Source: Planctomycetia bacterium
GTDB lineage: Bacteria > Planctomycetota > Phycisphaerae > Phycisphaerales > SM1A02
Direction: 5' to 3'
NCBI GenBank assembly: GCA_009936695.1
Contig: JAACEA010000505.1
Span: 1-5,240, forward strand
DNA length: 5,240 nt
Shown here in pieces: positions 1-5,240 of this stretch. Below the pieces are notes generated by a model that was not told the origin of the DNA, did no database searches, and saw nothing but the letters and a program-made list of their open reading frames with translations. How positions within the stretch are numbered: position 1 is the stretch's first letter; the number at the start of each line of letters is the position of its first letter. The translations under genes and the position numbers were made by a program.

Positions 1-1523
1 ACCATGTGGGACGGCAGGATCAGCATCGACTCCAGCACGCTGATGCTGAGGGCGCAGAACACCACCATCGGCAGCGCACCCAGGAGCTTGCCGATGTTCC
101 CGCTGATGAACGTCAGGGGAAGGAAGGCGACGATCGTGGTCAGCACCGTGCCGACCACCGGCCAGAAGACCTGCTCGCCACCGCGGATCGCCGCGGTCTG
201 CGGCGTCTCGCCGAGATCCTTCCGCGCCGTGATGTTCTCACTGACCACGATCGCGTCGTCGGTGAGCATCCCCAGCGTGACCAGGAGACCGAACATGGTC
301 AGCAGGTTGAGGGTGACGCCGAGCGCGGTCATCGCGAGAAGCGTCCCGCAGATCGCGGTGAACAGACCGACCATCACCCAGAACGCCACCCGGAGGTTGA
401 GCGCGAGCAGGAGGGCGAGAAAGACCAGGCCCGCGCCCTGGAGCGCATTCCGCGAGAGGAGTTCGAGGCGTCCCTGGATGAAGCGGGAAAGATCGTTGTG
501 GGCCACCAGATCCGCGGGCAGCGGCTCGGGACGACTGAGCCCGAGTTCGTAGGCCTCCCACTCCGAAGTCCCCATCGCCTCCGCCCAGATCGGGCCGGTG
601 AAGGCCTCACGCTGCCGTCCGGCCACGTAGGCGTAGGCCATCCGTGCGATCGCCACCGCGTCCTGCGTTCCGGTCTTGAAGATCGTCACGCTGCTCGCAG
701 GCTGCCCGTCGAACCACTCCTCGAGGTCGACGTCGACGAAGTCGTCGCTGACGGTCGCGAGGTCGCCGACGGTCAGCATGCTTCCATCGGCGCGGGCCCG
801 AACCACGATCGAACGGATCGCCTCCGCTCGCTCCGCGACCCCCATGGTGCGGACGTTGACGTTTCCGCCGGCGCCACGGAGCGAACCGCTCGGAAGTTCC
901 AGCGTCCACGCCCGGATGGCGTCGGCGACGGCGGTGATCGGAAGTCCGTTCTCGACCAGGCGCTCGGGCTCGACCGCGACCCGGAGTTCGTAGTCCCGGA
1001 GACCGGACACCTGCAGCGAGCCCATGCCACGAAGCGATTCGAGGTCGTCGATGATCGTCCGCATCGCGGACTTGAGAATCCGCTCGTCGACCTCGCCGTG
1101 AAGCGTCAGGATGATGACGGGGAGGTTCGGTTCGAACTCCACCACCCGGATCCTCTCCGCGTCGTCGGGGAGGTCCGAGAGCCGTTCGATCGCGCGCTCG
1201 ACGTCCTCGATCGCTTCCGGAATGTCGGTCCCCTCGTCGAACTTGACCACGAGGATCCCGGCCCCCTCACTGACCGTGGTCTCGATCCGACGGACCTCCT
1301 GCACGCTCCCCACCGCATCCTCGACCTTGCGGGCCATCGACTCCTCGATCTCCCGTGGCGTCGCCCCGGGATAGATGAGTTCGACGCGGGCGGCCTCCGG
1401 ATCGATCTCCGGGAAGAACTCGCGGCGCATGTTGAGCCCGGCGTAGATGCCGCCGATGATCAACGCGAGCATCAGGAGATTCGCGGGGACCGGCCGGCGG
1501 GCCCCGAACGAGGGAAGACTCAC
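1..1523 (-). CDS. RND-family efflux permease, N-terminal half (partial)
   Basis: Inner-membrane pump subunit that should drive proton-coupled export of small molecules; the substrate cannot be told. The 507 visible residues cover about the first half of an RND protein of roughly 1,000-1,100 residues. TM1 is at about 15-32, followed by the FFPEIDPE and YPGATPREIEES stretch (36-62) typical of the porter domain. A periplasmic region of about 330 residues precedes TM2 (about 361-380), TM3 and TM4. TM4 carries the proton-relay pair D422-D423 in GMLTDDAIVVSEN, equivalent to AcrB D407/D408. This is the HAE-type motif, not the DFG...DGAVV motif of heavy-metal pumps. The visible end, ESMLILPSHM, is the usual TM6 end. 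The GTG start overlaps the upstream stop as GTGA and has a GGGGAG ribosome site 8 nt upstream. About 27 residues near 307-333 look inserted. The family call is firm; subfamily and substrate are open. Confidence 0.95.
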   Translation of the reverse strand, partial: MSLPSFGARRPVPANLLMLALIIGGIYAGLNMRREFFPEIDPEAARVELIYPGATPREIEESMARKVEDAVGSVQEVRRIETTVSEGAGILVVKFDEGTDIPEAIEDVERAIERLSDLPDDAERIRVVEFEPNLPVIILTLHGEVDERILKSAMRTIIDDLESLRGMGSLQVSGLRDYELRVAVEPERLVENGLPITAVADAIRAWTLELPSGSLRGAGGNVNVRTMGVAERAEAIRSIVVRARADGSMLTVGDLATVSDDFVDVDLEEWFDGQPASSVTIFKTGTQDAVAIARMAYAYVAGRQREAFTGPIWAEAMGTSEWEAYELGLSRPEPLPADLVAHNDLSRFIQGRLELLSRNALQGAGLVFLALLLALNLRVAFWVMVGLFTAICGTLLAMTALGVTLNLLTMFGLLVTLGMLTDDAIVVSENITARKDLGETPQTAAIRGGEQVFWPVVGTVLTTIVAFLPLTFISGNIGKLLGALPMVVFCALSISVLESMLILPSHM

Positions 1524-2827
1524 CGCTCGGTCTCCCCGGCATCCGACGTCTCGCCCACCACCCGGGAATCGACCAGGATGCCTTCCGGCAGCGACCGCGA
1601 GGCGTCGATCACGATCCGCGCCCCTTCGGGCAGCGGCTCGGCGAGCACCATCCACTGTCGATCATCGAGGCCGCTCTCCTCCACCGTGTCGTCGAACCCG
1701 AAGAGCGGTTCGACGAGCACGCTCCGGATGCGTTCATCCTCGACGAGCTGCACCCGCTGGTGTCGGATGGAGCGACGCGGCACCACGCTCCGAACCGGTC
1801 GGTCCGCCTCGTGCACCGTTCCGCTGACGAACAGTCCGGGGACGATCCGGCCGTCACGACCGTCGATCTCGACGTAGACCGTCATGGTCCTCGTGGCCGC
1901 GTCGTCGATCGGCGAGACGCGGGCGATCACCGCGTCGATCGGATCGGCGGTGATGGTCCGGCGAACCACCACCCGGTCACCCGGCACCACGCGGCCGCGA
2001 CCGCTCGCCGGGATTCTCAACGCGAGTTCGAGCCGGTCCGGGCCGATGATCCTCGCGATCGGACTGCCCACCGCGACCTGTTCACCGACGCCGACCATGA
2101 GATCCGAGAGCACCCCGTCGAACGGCGCCACGACCGTGCACCGTTCGACCTGCTCCTCGGCCAGACGACGACTCGCGAGGAGACCGTCGCGGCGAGCATC
2201 GGCCGCGGCCCGTCGAACCGGAAGGAGCGACGCGAGCTCGTCGAGACCGACGACGGCGCGTCGTGCGACGAGCAGTCGCTGTTCGGCCGTGTCCACTTCA
2301 CGTTCCACCGCGGCGCCTCGATCGGCCGCGGAGCGGACCCGATCCAGGTCCTCGCTGATGATCTCCAGTTCGCGTTCGACGATCTCGCGACGTCGGACGA
2401 GGATCTCCGACTCCGCGTCGAGCCGGTCGATCTCCGCGTCGACCTCGGAGAGTTGCTCGTCGATGACCGAAAGCCGCTCGAGGAAGTCGAAAGGGCGAAG
2501 CCGCGCGATCAGACGGCCGGCCTCGACCTCGACACCGGCCTCGATGTCGCCGGGGATCGACTCCACGGTCGAGACCACCTCCGAGGGGATCGTCGCGGCG
2601 TCGAGCGACCGGATGGTCCCGTAACCGGTCCAGCGGCGAGCGACCGGAATGCTGGGGACGCGGAGCACGCGGATCTTCGCCGCGGAGGCGCCACCCTCGA
2701 CGCGGGCCGCGGTCGGCCCGGTCGCGGTGAGCACGATGGAGACGAGGATTCCGACCCCGAGCACCACGCCGCAGACGACCACGCGAGTGACGATCGAGAC
2801 GAGGAGATTGGGGCGGGACTTGGTCAC
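1520..2827 (-). CDS. RND efflux membrane fusion protein (HlyD/AcrA-type periplasmic adaptor)
   Basis: Periplasmic adaptor linking the RND permease to an outer-membrane channel; 435 residues, a normal length. An uncleaved N-terminal membrane anchor is likely at about 8-35. Cys19 sits in VVVCG, which is not a usable lipobox, so lipidation is unlikely. The first lipoyl/beta half is at about 66-112 (GYGTIRSLDAATIPSEV, GVEVEAGRLIARL). An alpha-helical hairpin rich in Glu, Arg and Leu follows (about 113-228, coiled coil). The second lipoyl half is at 230-261 (VVAPFDGVLSDLMVGVGEQV) and a beta-barrel at about 266-340 ends in RIVPGLFVSGTV. A C-terminal membrane-proximal domain follows. The start is GTG at 2827; only a weak GGA lies 8 nt upstream. 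It is the first gene of the operon, and the permease starts within its stop codon. Adaptor identity is strong; the substrate is unknown. Confidence 0.93.
   Translation of the reverse strand: MTKSRPNLLVSIVTRVVVCGVVLGVGILVSIVLTATGPTAARVEGGASAAKIRVLRVPSIPVARRWTGYGTIRSLDAATIPSEVVSTVESIPGDIEAGVEVEAGRLIARLRPFDFLERLSVIDEQLSEVDAEIDRLDAESEILVRRREIVERELEIISEDLDRVRSAADRGAAVEREVDTAEQRLLVARRAVVGLDELASLLPVRRAAADARRDGLLASRRLAEEQVERCTVVAPFDGVLSDLMVGVGEQVAVGSPIARIIGPDRLELALRIPASGRGRVVPGDRVVVRRTITADPIDAVIARVSPIDDAATRTMTVYVEIDGRDGRIVPGLFVSGTVHEADRPVRSVVPRRSIRHQRVQLVEDERIRSVLVEPLFGFDDTVEESGLDDRQWMVLAEPLPEGARIVIDASRSLPEGILVDSRVVGETSDAGETER
1532..1537 (-). promoter_or_regulatory. Shine-Dalgarno site for the RND permease
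   Basis: GGGGAG on the minus strand lies inside the last codons of the fusion-protein gene, 8 nt before the GTG start of the permease. It supports that start and suggests reinitiation or translational coupling through the GTGA overlap. It is the only strong ribosome-binding site among the visible starts. Confidence 0.65.
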
Positions 2828-2934
2828 ATCGAGGATCCGGTTGACGGTGGAGCGCGTGATACGGGCCGGTGATGGAGAAGGGGAGATCGTACCGGCTGCC
2901 GCCTCGAACGCGTCGGAGCGTTACTCTTCGCTCC
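2828..2934. promoter_or_regulatory. Divergent intergenic region between the efflux operon and gatCA
   Basis: These 107 bp must contain or border the promoters for both directions, because the genes on either side point outward. No consensus sigma-70 promoter stands out. TTGACG (2841-2846, plus) resembles a -35 box but has no -10 box at proper spacing. TACGAT (minus strand, 2891-2886) could be a -10 box for the efflux operon, without a matching -35. TACTCT (2922-2927, plus) fits TAnnnT and lies 7 nt before the gatC ATG. Any promoter call here is an inference from position and weak motifs. Confidence 0.4.
2915..2934. repeat. Perfect 6-bp inverted repeat (8-nt spacer) abutting the gatC start
   Basis: GGAGCG (2915-2920) and CGCTCC (2929-2934) are exact reverse complements separated by TTACTCTT, and the right arm ends at the base before the gatC ATG. 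In RNA this could form a hairpin holding the only GGAG near the start. In DNA it could be a dyad operator around the -10-like TACTCT. A 6-bp repeat can occur by chance in GC-rich DNA, so only the repeat itself is certain, not its role. Confidence 0.4.
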
Positions 2935-3255
2935 ATGAACGAATCCGATTCGAATCCGATGCCTTCGATCGACGATGTGGCTCGCGTGGCCACCCTCTCC
3001 CGACTCGCCCTCGACGAGGACGGGCTGGAAGCCGCACGACGCGATCTCTCCGCGATCCTCGGCCATGTGGCGGCGATCCAGGCCCTCGACGTCGAGCACG
3101 TCGAACCGATGCCCCGTCCGCAGGACGTGGTCAATCGCCTCGCGGAGGACGAGCCGGGGCCGCTTCTGGACCGGGAGGTGCTGCTTCGCATGGCCCCACG
3201 GACCGAAGGACCGTTCATCGCCGTCCCCAAGGTCCTCGGAGAGGGCGGCGCCTGA
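2935..3255 (+). CDS. gatC: Asp-tRNA(Asn)/Glu-tRNA(Gln) amidotransferase subunit C
   Basis: Small structural subunit of GatCAB. In this family it wraps around GatA and stabilises the GatA-GatB complex that converts Glu-tRNA(Gln) or Asp-tRNA(Asn) to the amidated form. With the ATG at 2935 it has 106 residues, close to the usual 95-105. Family blocks run in order: IDDVARVATLSRLAL (12-26), LSAILGHVAAIQALDVEHVEPM (38-59), RLAEDEP (68-74) and the C-terminal APRTEGPFIAVPKVL (87-101). An upstream ATG at 2869 would add 22 basic residues without family resemblance and is less likely. The internal ATG at 2959 (98 residues) is a real alternative, since neither start has a well-spaced Shine-Dalgarno. The gene ends 15 bp before gatA on the same strand, an operon arrangement. 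Confidence 0.93.
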   Translation: MNESDSNPMPSIDDVARVATLSRLALDEDGLEAARRDLSAILGHVAAIQALDVEHVEPMPRPQDVVNRLAEDEPGPLLDREVLLRMAPRTEGPFIAVPKVLGEGGA

Positions 3256-3270
3256 GGCGTCGCGAAACAC

Positions 3271-4752
3271 GTGAACCACGACTCCAATCAATCCACCGAC
3301 CGGGAACACCCCGACGATCTCGTCGCCCGAATCCGATCCGTACGAGCGGGTGAAGCGACCACGGTCGATCGGCTCGAGGGAATGCTCTCCAGGATCGACA
3401 CCGTCGACCCTGCGCTCAACGCCTTCCACGAGGTCCTGGGCGAGGATGCGCGGCGTCACGCCGAATCCATCGACGCTCGTCTCGCCGCCGGCGACGATCC
3501 GGGCCCCCTGGCCGGCGCCATCGTGGCGGTGAAGGACAATCTCTGCACCACCGAAGGTCGGACCACCTGCAGTTCGAAGATGCTCGAACACTACCGGTCG
3601 CCGTTCGAGGCGACCGCCGTCGAGCGGCTGCGGAACGCGGGCGCGACGATCGTCGGCAAGACGAACCTCGACGAGTTCGCCATGGGCTCCTCCTCCGAGA
3701 ACTGCGCCTGGGGCCCCGTCCGGAATCCCCACGGTGTCGATCGCGTGCCCGGAGGTTCGAGCGGCGGCAGTGCGGCCGCCGTCGCCGCGGACTGCGCGGA
3801 TGTCGCCCTCGGTTCCGACACCGGCGGCTCGATCCGCCAGCCCGCGGCGTTCTGCGGCTGCGTCGGATTCAAACCCACCTACGGGCGGATCTCGCGTTAC
3901 GGACTCGTGGCCTTCGGCTCGAGCCTCGACCAGATCGGGCCGATCGGGCGCAGCGTCCGCGACGCCTCCCTGCTCTACGAGGTGATGGCGGGCGTCGATC
4001 CACACGACGCGACCACCTCGGAACTGCCGGTCGAGTCCCCGCTCTCGGAGGGCACCATCGATCTCCGGGGACTGCGGGTGGGCATCCCCCGCGAGCACGT
4101 CACCGATGAGAACCACCCGGGCGTGACCGAGCGATTCGCCGAGACGCTCGACACCCTCCGGAGCGCCGGCGTCACGATCGTCGACGTCGATCTCCCGCTC
4201 ACCCACCACGGAATCTCGACGTACTACGTGATCGCCCCGGCGGAGGCGAGCAGCAACCTCTCCCGCTACGACGGCATCAGGTACGGCCATCGCGCCGAGG
4301 CGCTTCCCGGCGAAGGACTCGAGGAGCTCTACGCCCGCACCCGCAGCGAGGGCTTCGGACCCGAGGTTCGTCGCCGGATCATGCTGGGAACATACGTGCT
4401 CAGCGCCGGCTACTACGACGCCTACTACACCCGCGCCCTCAAGGTGCGGCGCCTGATCAAGCAGGAGTTCGACGGGGTCTTCTCGCAGTGCGACGTGCTG
4501 CTGGGACCCACCACCCCCACGCCCGCCTTCCGGCTCGGCGCGGACCTCGATCCGGTGTCCATGTATCTCAACGACGTCTACACCGTCAACGCGAACATCG
4601 CGGGCATCCCGGCCATTTCGATTCCCGGTGGGTTCGTCGAGGACGAGGGCGACGCCCTGCCGGTCGGCCTCCACCTCCAGGCTCCGGCTTTCGCCGAATC
4701 GCTGCTGCTCCGAACGGCATCGGCCGTCGAAGCGACGCATGCGAGGACCTGA
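3271..4752 (+). CDS. gatA: Asp-tRNA(Asn)/Glu-tRNA(Gln) amidotransferase subunit A (amidase)
   Basis: Glutaminase subunit of GatCAB: it hydrolyses glutamine and passes ammonia to GatB, which amidates the misacylated tRNA. It has 493 residues, about the family norm of 480-495, and is intact. The amidase-signature triad is complete: K88 in AIVAVKDN, cis-Ser S163 in PGGSSGGSAAAVA, and nucleophile S187 in GSDTGGSIRQPA. The spacings of 75 and 24 residues match those of characterised GatA. GatA-specific blocks include GKTNLDEFAMGSSSENCAWG (129-148), GFKPTYGRISRYGLVAFGSSLDQ (199-221) and RRIMLGTYVLSAGYYDAYY (368-386), which favour GatA over generic amidases. The start is GTG, 15 bp after the gatC stop, with only a distant GAGG (3254-3257), so translation may be coupled to gatC. 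No gatB follows; a convergent gene begins 47 bp later. Confidence 0.97.
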   Translation: MNHDSNQSTDREHPDDLVARIRSVRAGEATTVDRLEGMLSRIDTVDPALNAFHEVLGEDARRHAESIDARLAAGDDPGPLAGAIVAVKDNLCTTEGRTTCSSKMLEHYRSPFEATAVERLRNAGATIVGKTNLDEFAMGSSSENCAWGPVRNPHGVDRVPGGSSGGSAAAVAADCADVALGSDTGGSIRQPAAFCGCVGFKPTYGRISRYGLVAFGSSLDQIGPIGRSVRDASLLYEVMAGVDPHDATTSELPVESPLSEGTIDLRGLRVGIPREHVTDENHPGVTERFAETLDTLRSAGVTIVDVDLPLTHHGISTYYVIAPAEASSNLSRYDGIRYGHRAEALPGEGLEELYARTRSEGFGPEVRRRIMLGTYVLSAGYYDAYYTRALKVRRLIKQEFDGVFSQCDVLLGPTTPTPAFRLGADLDPVSMYLNDVYTVNANIAGIPAISIPGGFVEDEGDALPVGLHLQAPAFAESLLLRTASAVEATHART

Positions 4753-4799
4753 CCCCGAAGATCTGATGCGATGAAGACGGGGCGGGGCCGAACCGGCGT

Positions 4800-5240
4800 T
4801 CACTCCGAACCGAACGGTTCGGGCTGCACCGGCTGCGGGATCCTCGCCCAGGCGTGCATCGCCGCTTCGAACGCCCGACCGAGAGATTCCGCCTTCGACT
4901 CGTCCCCGAAGGATCCCGCCCAGGCCTTCCACGACAGGACCTTCGGATCCGGCTCACGCCGGACGACGAGTCGGGCCGGCTGGTTGTCGAGCATGAGCAG
5001 ACTGAACTCGTAGCGTTCAGGATCGTACTCGCGGGCCTCGACCGTGCCCCCCGCATCGTGGACGGCCGCTTCGAGGATCGCGATCCCCTCGACGCCCTCC
5101 TTGGAGGAGGTCACGGAGCGCCGCCGGGTCGCGGCCGATCGACCGACATGCCCCTCGCTGGCCCGGATGCCACGCTGGATCTCCTGCTGGATGTGAAGGG
5201 CTTCGGCATCGGTGCCGGTGAGGAACTCGACCGAGGCGAG
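4800..5240 (-). CDS. Hypothetical protein, C-terminal part (5' end outside window)
   Basis: I do not recognise this protein. The frame is open from the right edge to TGA at 4802-4800, giving 146 visible residues. It starts with a helix-prone stretch (TDAEALHIQQEIQRGIRA, 10-27) and a short basic, Arg/Ser-rich linker (about 33-47). An alpha/beta segment follows: helix at about 49-62, then strands around AREYDPERYEFSLLMLDNQPARLVVRR. Next come a Trp-containing stretch (KVLSWKAWAGSF, 100-111), another helix (119-133) and a Pro-rich tail, QPVQPEP. No catalytic motif, signal peptide or membrane segment is visible. Codons end mostly in G or C across the whole frame, including the part before the internal GTG at 5114, which supports the longer reading. 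A separate 104-residue protein starting at that GTG is the alternative. It converges on gatA with a 47-bp gap; no role follows from context. Confidence 0.7.
   Translation of the reverse strand, partial: LASVEFLTGTDAEALHIQQEIQRGIRASEGHVGRSAATRRRSVTSSKEGVEGIAILEAAVHDAGGTVEAREYDPERYEFSLLMLDNQPARLVVRREPDPKVLSWKAWAGSFGDESKAESLGRAFEAAMHAWARIPQPVQPEPFGSE
4805..4822. terminator. Possible hairpin terminator downstream of gatA
   Basis: CCGAACC (4805-4811) pairs perfectly with GGTTCGG (4816-4822) around a GAAC tetraloop: 7 bp, mostly GC, 52 nt beyond the gatA stop. No T-run follows, so it is not a classical intrinsic terminator, and it lies within the last codons of the convergent minus-strand gene. 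A weaker pairing, CCCCG (4753-4757) with CGGGG (4778-4782), spans the gap itself. Its position between convergent genes makes a termination role plausible but unproven. Confidence 0.3.

Noticed and set aside
6..1877. 623-codon open frame on the plus strand
   Set aside because: It lies antisense to the RND permease and adaptor, whose family motifs are unmistakable. The product is rich in Arg, Asp, Gly and His without domains, as expected for a mirror frame in GC-rich DNA.
2841..2846. TTGACG resembling a -35 promoter box (plus strand)
   Set aside because: No -10-like hexamer lies 16-18 bp downstream, where the sequence is GGCCGG-like, so it is probably chance.
1760..2872. 370-codon plus-strand frame opposite the adaptor gene
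   Set aside because: The product is Arg/Asp-rich and low-complexity with no recognisable fold, and it runs antisense to a well-supported gene.
2869..2934. N-terminal extension of GatC from the ATG at 2869
   Set aside because: The extra 22 residues are basic and without family resemblance, and they would make GatC unusually long (128 residues). The start at 2935 gives a normal length.
2298..3287. 329-codon minus-strand frame across the adaptor 5' end, the intergenic region and gatC
   Set aside because: It overlaps two supported genes in wrong frames and its composition is dominated by Arg, Ser and Gly.
2824..4932. 702-codon open frame on the minus strand
   Set aside because: It is antisense to gatC and gatA, which have complete motifs and catalytic residues. 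Long antisense frames are common opposite GC-rich genes with G/C third positions.
5115..5240. Separate gene ending at the TGA that overlaps GTG 5114 (second minus-strand frame)
   Set aside because: The visible 42 residues are Ser/Pro/Arg-rich low complexity, use AGG and AGA arginine codons unlike the rest of the window, and have weaker G/C third-position bias than the frame continuous with the downstream protein.

Overview
This is a GC-rich stretch (about two thirds G+C by eye) from a Gram-negative bacterium, packed with genes and free of tRNA, rRNA, insertion sequences and CRISPR. A tripartite-type RND efflux pump implies an inner and outer membrane. GatC and GatA imply tRNA-dependent amidation of Glu-tRNA(Gln) and/or Asp-tRNA(Asn). 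All four visible stop codons are TGA, both pump genes and gatA start with GTG, and only one visible start has a good Shine-Dalgarno sequence. A planctomycete (for example Phycisphaerae) would fit, but that is a low-confidence guess from style and not a marker-based assignment.

Layout. Positions 1-2827 hold a two-gene minus-strand operon: a membrane fusion protein (2827 to 1520), then the RND permease (1523 to beyond the left edge), overlapping by 4 bp in a GTGA junction. A 107-bp divergent intergenic region (2828-2934) separates it from plus-strand gatC (2935-3255) and gatA (3271-4752). A 47-bp gap then separates gatA from a convergent minus-strand gene of unknown function (5240 to 4800), whose N-terminus lies beyond the right edge.

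How the genes work together. The fusion protein and permease should assemble with an outer-membrane channel, not seen here, to export small molecules using the proton gradient. GatC and GatA are two of the three subunits of GatCAB. The kinase/transamidase subunit GatB is not directly downstream, because gatA is followed at once by a convergent gene. The two systems share only the divergent intergenic region, and I see no functional link.

Novelty. I found no convincing undescribed system. The points most worth a second look are a 20-bp inverted repeat with a -10-like hexamer abutting gatC (possible leaderless start or operator), an apparent extra segment of about 27 residues in the periplasmic part of the RND permease, the missing gatB, and the unrecognised gene at the right edge.
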